Shown piece by piece: positions 52,556 through 62,293 of a stretch of DNA of 64,000 nucleotides. The notes beneath the pieces are model-generated. The model did not search any database, was not told the DNA's origin, and was given only the letters and a program-made list of their open reading frames with translations. The stretch's first letter is position 1; the number at the start of each line of letters is the position of its first letter. The stretch is taken from positions 212,409 to 276,408 of the forward strand of contig JAJFGB010000010.1 of NCBI GenBank assembly GCA_021776335.1. Direction: 5' to 3'. This stretch comes from Hyphococcus sp. (GTDB lineage: Bacteria; Pseudomonadota; Alphaproteobacteria; Caulobacterales; Parvularculaceae). A program made the translations under genes and the position numbers.

Positions 52556-53964
52556 GCGGCCTCTCCGTTCTCCGCCGGCAGATTGGAGACGAGTGTGCGA
52601 AACGCTTCACCTCGAACTTCAAAATTCGAAAATTGATCAAAAGACGCACATGCTGGCGATAAAAGTATCGTCGGAGCCGACGCATCGCTTTTTGCCGCAT
52701 CTTCGCTCGCTTTCATCACCGCCGTTTCAAGATCCCCGCACAACACGCAGTGCGCAGCGCCGCGAAGTTGTTCTTCAAATAGCGGCGCTGCCTCGCCAAT
52801 CAGATATACGCTTCGAACGCGGTTTAATTTGTCGCGCAACGCTGTGACACCACCATCCTTTGCTTTGCCGCCGGCAATCCAAAAAATGTCTTCAGCAACG
52901 CTTAACGCGCGAGCCGTCGCCTCAGCATTGGTCGCCTTTGAATCATTGACAAAGGAAATTTTGCCGACTCTGCCCACCTCTTCCATACGGTGTGGTAGTC
53001 CGCCAAAACGCTCCGCCGCTTTTATGACGATCGCCGGAGACAGGCCGAGATGCGCACAGACCGCAAGCGCAGCCGCCATGTTTTGATGGTTGTGGGCGCC
53101 GCGCAAGGCGCGCCCGTGTGAAATCTCTCCGGCAAAAGAGGTCTTGCCGTCAAAATTGTAAAACAGTTTGCCATCAAGTTCGTAAACGCCACGCCCGAGC
53201 GCGCCCTGCACCGAAACCGGGACTGCCTTTGCCGGACCAGTTGCGGTTACTTCAGTGCAAACACCTTGCGTATAGTCGTCGTCCACGCCGATGACAGCAA
53301 TATCGTCTGCTGTCTGGTTCAGAAAAATTCGTTTTTTGGCCCTGACATATCCGTCAATGTCTCCGTGGCGTTCAATATGATCGGGTGTCACGTTGAGAAA
53401 GACAGCCGCATTCAGACGCAGCGTCTGGGTCAGATCGAGCTGATACGATGAAAGCTCCAACACATAGATAGTTTCTTTTTCCAGCGCCGGCATCGATAAA
53501 ACCGCTTCGCCAATATTGCCGCCAACATGAACTTCTCGGCCGGATTCTTTCAGAATATGTCCGATCAGCGCCGTGGTCGTTGATTTGCCGTTTGTGCCGG
53601 TAATCCCGACGATTCGCGGGCGGTCGCTTTCCGGTATCGCATTGACGGCCCATGCGAATAATTCGGTATCGCCAATGACGGGAATTTTTTCTATCGCCGC
53701 TTTGCGCACAACCGCATGCGGTTTCGGATGCGTCAGCGGCACACCCGGACTGACGACAACCGCCGCCATGTCTTTCCAGGGCCATTTTTTTGGGTGTTCA
53801 CATCGATATTCAGTATTCGCAGTTTTTTCCCGAGCCTTTGTATTCTCATCAAAAGAAAAAACGGCAGCGCCGGAGGCGACCAGCGCTTCGCAGGTTGCGA
53901 TACCGCTGACGCCGAGGCCGTAAACGCCGATATTTTTCTTTTTTACACCTGGTATCAGGATCAT
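52552..53964 (-). CDS. murD: UDP-MurNAc-L-alanine-D-glutamate ligase MurD
   Basis: 470 residues. N-terminal GVYGLGVSGIATCEALVASG, P-loop GITGTNGKSTTTAL, NVTPDHIERHG, and the C-terminal FVNDSKATNAEATARAL and GGKAKDGG of the Mur ligases. It adds D-Glu to the growing stem peptide. It starts 10 bp after mraY and overlaps ftsW. Confidence 0.97.
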   Translation of the reverse strand: MILIPGVKKKNIGVYGLGVSGIATCEALVASGAAVFSFDENTKAREKTANTEYRCEHPKKWPWKDMAAVVVSPGVPLTHPKPHAVVRKAAIEKIPVIGDTELFAWAVNAIPESDRPRIVGITGTNGKSTTTALIGHILKESGREVHVGGNIGEAVLSMPALEKETIYVLELSSYQLDLTQTLRLNAAVFLNVTPDHIERHGDIDGYVRAKKRIFLNQTADDIAVIGVDDDYTQGVCTEVTATGPAKAVPVSVQGALGRGVYELDGKLFYNFDGKTSFAGEISHGRALRGAHNHQNMAAALAVCAHLGLSPAIVIKAAERFGGLPHRMEEVGRVGKISFVNDSKATNAEATARALSVAEDIFWIAGGKAKDGGVTALRDKLNRVRSVYLIGEAAPLFEEQLRGAAHCVLCGDLETAVMKASEDAAKSDASAPTILLSPACASFDQFSNFEVRGEAFRTLVSNLPAENGEAA

Positions 53965-53974
53965 CAGAAAAGCC

Positions 53975-55108
53975 CTACCGCAATTTCAGGGTAGCCAGCC
54001 CCACGAGCGCCAATATGACTGCAATGATCCAAAAACGGATCACAATTGTTGATTCCTTCCAGCCAAGTTGCTCGAAATGATGGTGGATCGGCGCCATTCT
54101 GAAGACGCGTTTACCGAAAAGTTTGAATGAAGCGATCTGGATCATCACGGACAAGCCTTCAAGTACAAACAGACCGCCAACGATCGCCAGAACAATTTCA
54201 TGCTTGGCGGCGACAGCAATCGCGCCGATGGCGCCGCCCAAAGCCAATGAACCCGTATCACCCATAAAGATCGCCGCTGGCGGCGCATTGAACCACAAAA
54301 AACCAAGCCCGGCGCCAATGATGGCGCCGCATATGACAGCCAGCTCGCCGACGCCCGGCACATAAGGAACGCCGAGGTAACCTGCATAAATGAAATTGCC
54401 GACCAGATAGGCGATCAGCGCATAGGTCGCGGCGGCGATCATCACCGGCACGGTCGCAAGCCCGTCAAGACCATCCGTGAGATTGACCGTGTTTGATGCG
54501 CCGACAATAACAAACGCGGCAAATGGTACGATCATGAAGCCAAACGGTACGCCGGGCGCATTGAACCAATTTTCGAACAGGCGAACGGGGAAAAACGGAA
54601 CACCCACCGATGTGGCAATGCCCGCAGGCGCGTCAGGCGCATTTGCAAGTGTGGTCATGCAAAAATACGCCGCCAGAAGCGCAACGGCAAACTGAACAGC
54701 CATTTTCAGGCTTCCCGTAACGCCGCTTGAATCCTGCTTTGTCACTTTCAAATAGTCGTCAACAAACCCAAGAGCGCCGAATGCGAGCGTCACGCCCATC
54801 ACTATCCAGACATAGGGGTTATCAAGACGCGCCCACAGAAATGTCGCCACCGTGAGCGACAGTAAAATCAGGACGCCACCCATGGTTGGGGTGCCAGCTT
54901 TTTCAATGATGTGATTTTGCGGACCGTCAGCGCGAATAGGCTGACCGCGCCCTTGTTTGCGGCGCATCCAGCGGATCAGCGGCGGGCCTACCACAAATGC
55001 AATCAGCAACGCCGTCATCACCGCGCCGCCGGTACGAAACGTCAAGTAGCGAAAAACATTGAAGAGCTGAAACTCATCCGCAAGCGGTGTCAGCAAATGA
55101 TAGAACAT
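53975..55108 (-). CDS. mraY: Phospho-MurNAc-pentapeptide transferase MraY
   Basis: 377 residues with about ten helices. Conserved cytoplasmic loops are [25 protein letters not shown] (Asp pair), [31 protein letters not shown] and [12 protein letters not shown]. It makes lipid I from UDP-MurNAc-pentapeptide and undecaprenyl phosphate. Its ATG overlaps the murF stop by 1 bp (TAATG). Confidence 0.98.
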   Translation of the reverse strand: MFYHLLTPLADEFQLFNVFRYLTFRTGGAVMTALLIAFVVGPPLIRWMRRKQGRGQPIRADGPQNHIIEKAGTPTMGGVLILLSLTVATFLWARLDNPYVWIVMGVTLAFGALGFVDDYLKVTKQDSSGVTGSLKMAVQFAVALLAAYFCMTTLANAPDAPAGIATSVGVPFFPVRLFENWFNAPGVPFGFMIVPFAAFVIVGASNTVNLTDGLDGLATVPVMIAAATYALIAYLVGNFIYAGYLGVPYVPGVGELAVICGAIIGAGLGFLWFNAPPAAIFMGDTGSLALGGAIGAIAVAAKHEIVLAIVGGLFVLEGLSVMIQIASFKLFGKRVFRMAPIHHHFEQLGWKESTIVIRFWIIAVILALVGLATLKLR

Positions 55109-56550
55109 TAAACCTTACTCTCTTCTAATTGTCTTTGTCTAAGGGCGCGCGCCACAGCGCTCACATTAGATGCATTCGAGCCATTGACCATGACGGCATC
55201 GCCAGACGCAACATTATCCAGAACCGGCCCCACCAGCGCCACCGCGTTGTCGGCGTAGAGCCCGCGCATTTCCGGCGGCAACGCATCCCAAAGATGACGC
55301 ATCAATTCGCCCGCGGCGTAGACGCGATCAACCTTGGCCGCAACTAAAGCATCGGCAAGACTGGCGTGCAGGGACGGTCCATCAGGTCCTAATTCAAGCA
55401 TCTCACCCAAAACAGCGATGCGCCGCGAACCTTGCGCAACAGGCGTCGCACCAAGAAGACTGGTTGTTGCCGCCATTGACGCGGGAATAGCATTGCACTG
55501 ATCGTCAATCAGTGTCGCCATTCCCCGGCCCGCCTTGATGATCTCGCGCGCACCATGGCCCTCCGACAGGGTAAACTTTGAGAGCGCAGCAATCGCCGGT
55601 TCCAAAGGCGCGCCGACAGCATCAGCGGCGGCCAGCGCCGCTAATATATTACTCGCTTGGTGGCGGCCAGGAATGCCGACATCAATCATACGCGTCTCAT
55701 TTTTGATCTTCACTTGAATGCGCGCGCGAGTCCCCACGAAATCATATTTCAGTAGCTGAAAATCGGCGCCGGGTTTTTCTCCAAAAGTGACAAAGCCCGC
55801 AGCGCCTGCTTGTTCCGCGCGCTTTTTCAATTGGCTGAAATGGGGATTGTCAAAGGGCAGCACAGCAACACCACCGCGCGCAAGGCCCGAAAAAATTTCG
55901 GATGTCGCTTCGGCAATTGCTTTGACGGATTTGAAAAACTCAAGATGCGCTGCGGCAATGGCGGTCACAATCGCCACATGCGGTCGGACCAGCGCTGTCA
56001 AAGGTGTAATTTCATCGGCGTGGCTCATGCCGAATTCAAATACGCCAAAATCTGCGCGCATAGGCATCCGCGCAAGCGCAAGGGGAACGCTCAACTGATT
56101 GCTAAAGCTTTTGTCCGCTGTATGAACGACGCCAGATGGGGACAAAATCCCCCGGAGTATTTCTCTGGTACTGGATTTGCCGACGCTGCCGGCGATGGCT
56201 ATCCGTTTGCCGAAATTGCGCATGCGCGCAGCAACAGCAAGGTCGCGCAACCCCTCAACTGTATCAGCCACAACCAATAACGGGGCGCCGTCGGGCGCAT
56301 TTTCAGGGGCCCGCGCAACCAGCGCCGCCGCGGCCCCGGCGTCAAACGCGTTTTTTAGAAATTCATGACCGTCGCGCGCAGCACGCAGCGCAATAAAAAT
56401 ATCACCTGGTTTGAGGTTGCGCGTATCTGTTGATAGCCCACCCGCAGACCATTCTTCCGCTGCCCAGCTATCGTCTTGTCCGCCACGCGCGCACAAGGCG
56501 CCGCCCGTTGCAGCCGCCGCTTCATAAGCTGTCCACAAAGAACCTGTCAA
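55108..56550 (-). CDS. murF: UDP-MurNAc-tripeptide-D-alanyl-D-alanine ligase MurF
   Basis: 480 residues starting at TTG in a TTGA overlap with the murE stop. The P-loop is [15 protein letters not shown], and the C-terminal domain has [19 protein letters not shown] and [13 protein letters not shown]. It adds D-Ala-D-Ala; the ddl gene that would supply it is not in this cluster. Confidence 0.97.
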   Translation of the reverse strand: MTGSLWTAYEAAAATGGALCARGGQDDSWAAEEWSAGGLSTDTRNLKPGDIFIALRAARDGHEFLKNAFDAGAAAALVARAPENAPDGAPLLVVADTVEGLRDLAVAARMRNFGKRIAIAGSVGKSSTREILRGILSPSGVVHTADKSFSNQLSVPLALARMPMRADFGVFEFGMSHADEITPLTALVRPHVAIVTAIAAAHLEFFKSVKAIAEATSEIFSGLARGGVAVLPFDNPHFSQLKKRAEQAGAAGFVTFGEKPGADFQLLKYDFVGTRARIQVKIKNETRMIDVGIPGRHQASNILAALAAADAVGAPLEPAIAALSKFTLSEGHGAREIIKAGRGMATLIDDQCNAIPASMAATTSLLGATPVAQGSRRIAVLGEMLELGPDGPSLHASLADALVAAKVDRVYAAGELMRHLWDALPPEMRGLYADNAVALVGPVLDNVASGDAVMVNGSNASNVSAVARALRQRQLEESKV

Positions 56551-57986
56551 TTCCCGAGTTCCTTCATGCGGTTCGCCGCCGCAGCTTTTGCAACCGCCGC
56601 ATCGTCGAACGGCAATGTTGCACCCCCCACCTGCTGGCCGGTTTCATGCCCCTTCCCTGCAATCACAAGGACGTCGCCACTTTCAACCATCGCAACCCCA
56701 CATGCGATCGCCATTCCCCTGTCACCAATGTCCTCGGCATCCGGGCAACCCTTTAAAACTGCCGCTCTGATCGCTGCCGGATTTTCTGATCGCGGATTAT
56801 CATCCGTCACAATAACGACGTCTGCATATGCCGCCGCTGCTTTACCCATAAGCGGCCGTTTTTCTTTATCGCGATCGCCGCCGGCCCCGATGATCGCGAT
56901 AATGCGCCCGCGTGCATGAGGGCGCATTGCCTGAAGTGCGCTCGCCACGGCATCCGGCGTATGCGCATAATCTACATAAACACCGGCACCCGCGACATTC
57001 ACCACATGCTGCATACGCCCGGGCACGCCAGAGAGACGCTCCAGCAATGGTACAACTATTTCTGCATCCTCACCTGACGCCACCAGAATGCCGGCGGCGA
57101 GAAGCGCATTTTCCGCTTGAAAAGCGCCGATCAACGGCAAATCGATGGCAAAGCGACGGTTTCCGGCTTCTATGTCGAGCTTCGTGCCGGCATGATGCGG
57201 CGCCAACAAAATGATTTTCAAATCTGCGCCGGCGGCGCCGGTCGTTACAACTTTCAAATCTCTTTTTTCTGCAAGGTTTTTGATGTCGCCAGCGCCCGCG
57301 CCATCCATATTGACAACGACCGCCCCCTCTTGCGGGAGCAGGTCGGTAAACAATCGTGTTTTAATAGAGAAATAGTCAGCAAAACTATCGTGATAGTCGA
57401 GATGGTCCTGGCTGATATTTGTAAATGCCGCCACGGAAAATCTGACATTGTCAGCACGATATTGCGCTAGCCCATGACTTGAAACTTCCATCGCCAGATG
57501 CGTGACGCCGGCTTGCGCCATTTCATCCAGCATCTCGTGCAGCGTAACGGGTTCAGGTGTCGTGTGATTGAGTTTACGCTCGAAACCCTGCGATGCAGCG
57601 CCAAGTGTTCCAACGCTTCCGGCAGTTTCGCCGCGCATCGACCAGAGCTGAGAAGCAAAGCGCGCTGTGGATGTCTTGCCATTTGTGCCTGTTATTCCCG
57701 CAATCATCCGCGGCTGACCCGGGAAAAACCGCGCCGCCATATTGGAAAGGCGGCGACGAGGGCAGTCATCAACAACAAGCGGCAAATTCGACTGCGCGCC
57801 GGGCTCTGTCAGCACAGCAGCTGCGCCGCGCTCTTCCGCTTGCCGAATAAAGTTCCGGCCATCCGAAATCGCACCGGGCAAGGCAGCAAATAAGTATCCT
57901 TTACCGACTTCGCGACTATCAGCAGTCAGTCCGTTGATCTGTGGGTCTGGCGAGACATCCTCGTTGGCAAGTACTGACAGCCTCAC
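56547..57986 (-). CDS. murE: UDP-MurNAc-tripeptide synthetase MurE (meso-DAP adding)
   Basis: 479 residues from a GTG overlapping the ftsI stop (GTGA). P-loop GITGTNGKTSTARF, YVDYAHTPDAVASAL, and the amino-acid specificity motif DNPRSENP. DNPR marks meso-diaminopimelate enzymes (lysine enzymes have DNPA-type motifs), so the peptidoglycan is the usual Gram-negative A1-gamma type. Confidence 0.97.
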   Translation of the reverse strand: MRLSVLANEDVSPDPQINGLTADSREVGKGYLFAALPGAISDGRNFIRQAEERGAAAVLTEPGAQSNLPLVVDDCPRRRLSNMAARFFPGQPRMIAGITGTNGKTSTARFASQLWSMRGETAGSVGTLGAASQGFERKLNHTTPEPVTLHEMLDEMAQAGVTHLAMEVSSHGLAQYRADNVRFSVAAFTNISQDHLDYHDSFADYFSIKTRLFTDLLPQEGAVVVNMDGAGAGDIKNLAEKRDLKVVTTGAAGADLKIILLAPHHAGTKLDIEAGNRRFAIDLPLIGAFQAENALLAAGILVASGEDAEIVVPLLERLSGVPGRMQHVVNVAGAGVYVDYAHTPDAVASALQAMRPHARGRIIAIIGAGGDRDKEKRPLMGKAAAAYADVVIVTDDNPRSENPAAIRAAVLKGCPDAEDIGDRGMAIACGVAMVESGDVLVIAGKGHETGQQVGGATLPFDDAAVAKAAAANRMKELGN

Positions 57987-59746
57987 TGCGGCTGCTCCAT
58001 TTTCAGGTCCTGCAGATGCGCTTCGCGACGCAGCGCTTCGCCGCCGGTCACAAACGCCGAAAGCGCCGTTGCCTCATTCACGGGCGCAATCCCGAGGATT
58101 GGCGCCGCACGCGCAGCAACGCGCGCAAATGCGGGCGCTGCATTCCATCCGGCGGTAGCGTAGCCATAAGTCTCTTTCAGGGGCTGAGGCTCGTCGAAAG
58201 AAATGAGGATTGCATATCGCGGTGCGTAGCCCGGCACCGCACCCACAAAACTGGAGATGCGTGTATTTCGATCATAGCCGCCAGAAGCGGACGGCTTGTC
58301 AGCTGTCGCCGTCTTGCCGATGGGAAACAATCCGGGAACCTCCGCGAATGTGGCCGTTCCGTCCGTCACAACGCGCCGCAAGATACGTCGCATAGCGACG
58401 CTCGTGTCGTTCGAGAAAACTTCACGCTCCATCGGCGGTGCCCTTGCAGCAATGAAAGTCGGGTTGCGATAGACCCCGCCATTCACAACTGCCGAAAACG
58501 CTGAAAGCAGATGCAGGGGCGTTACCGAAATGCCGTGCCCATAAGAGATCGTCGCTGCTTCAACGGGACCCCATCGTGCCGGCAGATCAGGCGCGCGGTT
58601 TTCAATAAGTTCAATCGGCAATGCTTCAAACAAACCCAGTTGCTTTAAAAATGACTTTTGCCGATCTGTACCGAGCTCGGCAGCAGCGCGGGCAATCCCG
58701 ATATTGGAGGAATATTGAACAACTTCAGACAATGTCAGAATTCGGTTCTCGCCGTGAAAATCAGTTATGCGCCGGTCGGCAACTTGATAGTCGCCGCGCG
58801 CGTCATAGGGTGAGGCTTCGGTGGCGATGCCGCTTTCAATAGCCGCCGCCGCGGTAAATGTTTTAAACGCGGAACCCAGCTCATAACGATCATAAGTGGC
58901 GCGATTGCGGCGAAAATCCGCTGGCGCGGCGCCCGGTGCATTTGGATCAAAATCAGGCAGGCTCGCGAGAGCGATTATCTCTCCGGTGGCAACGTCCATC
59001 ACAGCGCCCCAGGCGGCAATAGCGCTGAACTTTTCCATCGATGCAGCGAGCTCATCCTCAAGAATTTGTTGGATGCGAATATCAATCGACGCAATCATCT
59101 GGCTTTCGCCGCGCCAGGCGTTTGCAACTTTCTCGAGCCCCATGACACCACCTTTGCCTGGCTCTCCATGGCCAATCACATGCGCCGCGAGATCAGCTTG
59201 CGGATAAAATCGCTTGCTGCGCGTATCAAAATGCACGCCGGGCAATCCAAGACTGAATGCCGCTTCGCGCTCAGCGGGCGTTAAATCCGCACGCACTTCC
59301 ACATAGCGGCCCTCGCTCAGCTTTTGTTCAAGCGCTGCAGCGTCAATGCCCGGCAAAATACCGGCAATTTTTTGAGCGACCTCGCTTGCGTCCCATACAT
59401 CATAGCCAGCAACTTCCAATGCAATCATTGGTAGATCTGTCGCGAGCAAAGCGCCGTTTCGATCAACGAGTTCCGGACGCGGCGCGTCATCAAATTGCAG
59501 CGAAGCAATCTTTGCATCGGGTGCAATCGCGCCGAAAGAGACAAAGGCGAGGCGCACACCCAGCGCGGCGAAAACAAAAACAAAGACCACCGCGCACATC
59601 ATAATCCGGGTGCGGGCGCGTTCTCCGTGTCGGGCGCGACTGCTACGCGCCCGTATGTGAAGAGAAGGGCCGTGCGCTTCAGACGTTTCCGCTTCGGCGA
59701 TCACATAAGCGGTGGGTCTTGGTCTTTTTTGCGCACGACGAAACAC
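57983..59746 (-). CDS. ftsI: Septal transpeptidase FtsI (PBP3)
   Basis: 587 residues from GTG. One transmembrane helix (about 48-70) precedes a PBP dimerisation domain (RNGALLATDLPMIALEVAG) and the transpeptidase domain. The catalytic Ser292 and Lys295 are in GSAFK, with SSN in QYSSNIGIA. The third motif, normally KTG, reads KTA (Lys478-Thr479-Ala480, within GKTATADKP). The rest of the site looks intact, so it is probably active. It cross-links septal wall in partnership with FtsW. Confidence 0.96.
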   Translation of the reverse strand: MFRRAQKRPRPTAYVIAEAETSEAHGPSLHIRARSSRARHGERARTRIMMCAVVFVFVFAALGVRLAFVSFGAIAPDAKIASLQFDDAPRPELVDRNGALLATDLPMIALEVAGYDVWDASEVAQKIAGILPGIDAAALEQKLSEGRYVEVRADLTPAEREAAFSLGLPGVHFDTRSKRFYPQADLAAHVIGHGEPGKGGVMGLEKVANAWRGESQMIASIDIRIQQILEDELAASMEKFSAIAAWGAVMDVATGEIIALASLPDFDPNAPGAAPADFRRNRATYDRYELGSAFKTFTAAAAIESGIATEASPYDARGDYQVADRRITDFHGENRILTLSEVVQYSSNIGIARAAAELGTDRQKSFLKQLGLFEALPIELIENRAPDLPARWGPVEAATISYGHGISVTPLHLLSAFSAVVNGGVYRNPTFIAARAPPMEREVFSNDTSVAMRRILRRVVTDGTATFAEVPGLFPIGKTATADKPSASGGYDRNTRISSFVGAVPGYAPRYAILISFDEPQPLKETYGYATAGWNAAPAFARVAARAAPILGIAPVNEATALSAFVTGGEALRREAHLQDLKMEQPQ

Positions 59747-59767
59747 AGCTATAATTTTTACCTTCTA

Positions 59768-60142
59768 TTATTGGGTGACCGCAATCGGGGCCATAGCCAG
59801 AGCGTGTAGAATTACATCACCTTGCGGCGTTGCGGGCTCATCATCCGGGAACGCTTCACTTTCACCAAATGCGGCGGCAAACTCCTGTGCGCTTAGCATC
59901 TGATCACTTTCAGACGGCCGCAGGTCAGTTTTCGCCTTTGCGATTTTTGCCAGCCGTTCCGGGCTTTCCAGGTAGGCGACCTCAGCGCGCAACATCTGAA
60001 TAGATTGCTGCTCTTCCAGCTTGCTGGTTTCAAGTTTTTCAAGTTCCATCCGCGTTTCGCGAACTGAAACTTCAGCGCGGTAGCGCCCTGCGGCAGCGGC
60101 AGCGAGCAACAAACACAAGAATATGGTCGTGATGCGGATCAT
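59768..60142 (-). CDS. ftsL: Cell division protein FtsL
   Basis: 124 residues. An N-terminal transmembrane helix (about 3-19), then a coiled coil with a leucine-zipper-like periplasmic part (MELEKLETSKLEEQQSIQMLRAEVAYLES split by family-typical SPERLAKIA), and an extra C-terminal tail of about 45 residues. The assignment rests on size, topology and position between rsmH and ftsI. Its ATG overlaps the rsmH stop (ATGA). Confidence 0.88.
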   Translation of the reverse strand: MIRITTIFLCLLLAAAAAGRYRAEVSVRETRMELEKLETSKLEEQQSIQMLRAEVAYLESPERLAKIAKAKTDLRPSESDQMLSAQEFAAAFGESEAFPDDEPATPQGDVILHALAMAPIAVTQ

Positions 60143-61152
60143 TTATTTTTTTCCTTCCCGAGGGTACTCATACTAATTGGGCGCGGGGCGCCTAAAACAT
60201 CATCATTCGCTGGCGCCGGAGGGCCATCAAGGCGAATGCCGGCGCGTAGTTTTGCTGAACGGGCGCGCGGATTTCGCATCACCTCGTCATCATCCGGCGT
60301 CAATACCTTGGCGCACAGCAACTCAAAAGAAGCAATCGGTTTTTCAGACGGCGGCGCATGGCGCGAACCCGAAGGTTGTGCGGCGATACGCGTGGACAAG
60401 AAACGTTTTACGATCCGGTCTTCAAGCGAGTGAAACGTCACCGCCACCAGGCGCCCTGCAGGCCGGAGCAATTTTTCCGCCGCCCGCAACCCGGCGATCA
60501 ACTGACCGAGTTCATCATTGACAAAAATGCGCAGCGCCTGAAACACGCGTGTAGCTGCATGAATTCGTGATTTTCCATATACTGGCGACGCTTTTTCGAT
60601 AATCGCGGCGAGTTGCGTTGTCGTTGTGATCGGCGCTTCTTCCCGCGCTGCAACGACAGCACGCGAGATCTGCCCCGCTTTTTTTTCTTCACCATAGGCT
60701 TTGAAGATCGCCGCAAGATCTCGACCATCAGCCTCTGCGACTATGTCGCCGGCATCCGGCTTACCGCCATCCATGCGCATCGAGAGGGGGCCCTCACGCA
60801 GAAATGAAAACCCGCGCTCAGCTTCATCTATCTGCATCGACGACACGCCCAAATCGAAAACAACACCGTCAACTTCAGCCACGCCATCCTCATTCATCGC
60901 TTCCAGCATTTCTGCAAATGGCCGATTGATGAGGCGAAGGCGATCACCGAACTCGGCCGCCCATCCACGGGCACGATCAATCGCCGCCGGGTCGCGATCA
61001 AATCCATAGACAGTACAATTGGCGGCTTTAAGAATAGCGCGCGCATATCCGCCAGCGCCGAATGTCGCATCTATATAAACACCGCCTGGTTTCGGCGCGA
61101 GCGCAACAACAATCTCTTTTTCCATCACGGCTGTGTGCGCTGCGTAGCTCAT
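60139..61152 (-). CDS. rsmH: 16S rRNA m4C1402 methyltransferase RsmH (MraW)
   Basis: 337 residues. SAM-binding DATFGAGGYARAIL, GFDRDPAAIDRA, DGVVFDLGVSSMQIDEAERGF-type region (read as DLGVSSMQID and RGFSF), and C-terminal VTFHSLEDRIVKRF. The N4-methylation at C1402 tunes the ribosomal P site. Its ATG overlaps the mraZ stop (ATGA). Confidence 0.97.
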   Translation of the reverse strand: MSYAAHTAVMEKEIVVALAPKPGGVYIDATFGAGGYARAILKAANCTVYGFDRDPAAIDRARGWAAEFGDRLRLINRPFAEMLEAMNEDGVAEVDGVVFDLGVSSMQIDEAERGFSFLREGPLSMRMDGGKPDAGDIVAEADGRDLAAIFKAYGEEKKAGQISRAVVAAREEAPITTTTQLAAIIEKASPVYGKSRIHAATRVFQALRIFVNDELGQLIAGLRAAEKLLRPAGRLVAVTFHSLEDRIVKRFLSTRIAAQPSGSRHAPPSEKPIASFELLCAKVLTPDDDEVMRNPRARSAKLRAGIRLDGPPAPANDDVLGAPRPISMSTLGKEKNK

Positions 61153-61631
61153 GAGCCCGCTCCAGCAGGCGCCGGATTGCGCAAAGAGAGTTTTGCTTCA
61201 CCGGCAATTTTTTCTTCATCGCTCGCAACCTGGGCGAACGCATCGGGATTCCAGATCTGAAAGGAGTGCCCCAAACCGGCAAACAGCGCTTTGCCGTTCA
61301 GCTTTGCGTGCACGAGCAAACGTTCCGGCAATATGACGCGCCCCTCTTTATCGAGAGAAACGACGCTCGTACGCGCGGTCACTGTGCGCTCCAGACTTTT
61401 GCGTTCTTTCGAAAAAGGGTCGAGCGCAGAAATCGACGCCATCAGCGTTTCGATATAATCGACCCCGCCGCAATCGAGACAAGGCTCCTCCGTCGATGGG
61501 ATGCAGTAGATCGCGTGAACACGCTCAAGATCGAGCGCCCGGCGAAAAAGCGCCGGCGTCGCCAGACGCCCTTTGGCGTCAATCTTGTTGGTGTAAGACC
61601 CGAAAAAGAGGGTCTCCGCCCCGCGCCGCAT
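61149..61631 (-). CDS. mraZ: Transcriptional regulator MraZ
   Basis: 160 residues from the ATG at 61631, supported by GGAGG 9 bp upstream; the frame is open to 61736. Two SpoVT/AbrB-like repeats: FFGSYTNKIDAKGRLATPALFR and TSVVSLDKEGRVILPERLLVHA (each with the DxKGR-type core). MraZ binds repeats at its own promoter and represses the dcw operon in E. coli. It is the first gene of the cluster here. Confidence 0.95.
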   Translation of the reverse strand: MRRGAETLFFGSYTNKIDAKGRLATPALFRRALDLERVHAIYCIPSTEEPCLDCGGVDYIETLMASISALDPFSKERKSLERTVTARTSVVSLDKEGRVILPERLLVHAKLNGKALFAGLGHSFQIWNPDAFAQVASDEEKIAGEAKLSLRNPAPAGAGS

Positions 61632-61705
61632 GCCCAAGTCCTCCGCTGCAGCGCTGTCAGATTTCGTAAGCGCCGCCCCTGATACCGCAAAATAGCGGTA
61701 CCGCT

Positions 61706-61730
61706 TGGGATAACATGGTATTTTATGGGC
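61706..61730 (+). promoter_or_regulatory. MraZ-box-like direct repeats upstream of mraZ
   Basis: TGGGA, TGGTA and TGGGC occur in line, each separated by 5 bp, matching the E. coli-type MraZ pattern of TGGGN repeats every 10 bp. They lie 75-99 bp upstream of the mraZ start but point away from it, on the + strand. A hairpin-like repeat TACCGC-N6-GCGGTA (61683-61700) lies beside them. Confidence 0.4.
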
Positions 61731-61833
61731 GGTCAAAGGATGAATCGCCCTTTGGCGCGCTTTTTTGGGCTTGATTACGGAACAGAAACGGAACGTCCGC
61801 GAATCACCCTGACATCAGGTGCAAGTGATGGGG

Positions 61834-61848
61834 TTAAAAAAAAGTTAA
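61834..61848. promoter_or_regulatory. CtrA box upstream of the dcw operon
   Basis: Perfect TTAA-AAAAAAG-TTAA between fliJ and mraZ, 203 bp before the mraZ ATG. Two GANTC sites (GAATC at 61801-61805 and 61742-61746) lie between the box and the gene. Together these suggest cell-cycle control of the whole peptidoglycan-division operon. Confidence 0.6.
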
Positions 61849-61873
61849 CGATTGAAATCGCAGCAGATGATTT

Positions 61874-62293
61874 TCAGCGACGCACACGCAACCCTGCCAT
61901 TTCATCCATATCGCTCAGATCGCCCCGTCTTCCGGCTTTTTTGTCGGCGCGATCGTTGATTTCAATGAGATGCTCAAGCTTTTTGACCTCAATAAAGGCT
62001 GTCTCCAGCCTGTCACGCACACTCAGTTCTGCGTCTTCCAGCGTCATCAACGTCGTCGTTAGATTATGCCGACGCGCACGCACGCCCTCGCGGAAAGCCG
62101 CGACCTCGGCAACACCATGACCACCCGCGGCCTCTTCTCTCAAAGCCTTTTCTTCAAGGTCAGACAGAGAAGCTTGTGTCGCATCACGGGCCCGCTCAAC
62201 ATCGGCAAGATCAACACGCAATGCATCGGTGTCAGCGCGCGCCAGTCTGAGAAGTTTTTCCAGGCTTCGCCGCGCGCGCGGGGTTTCTATCAT
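61874..62293 (-). CDS. fliJ: Flagellar export chaperone FliJ
   Basis: 139 residues, almost wholly helical coiled coil with Arg/Glu/Leu heptads. It is assigned from its position directly after fliI, with an ATGA overlap, and its size. FliJ stimulates the FliI ATPase and carries chaperones to the export gate. Sequence alone would not be enough. The gap between its stop and mraZ holds the dcw control region. Confidence 0.82.
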   Translation of the reverse strand: MIETPRARRSLEKLLRLARADTDALRVDLADVERARDATQASLSDLEEKALREEAAGGHGVAEVAAFREGVRARRHNLTTTLMTLEDAELSVRDRLETAFIEVKKLEHLIEINDRADKKAGRRGDLSDMDEMAGLRVRR

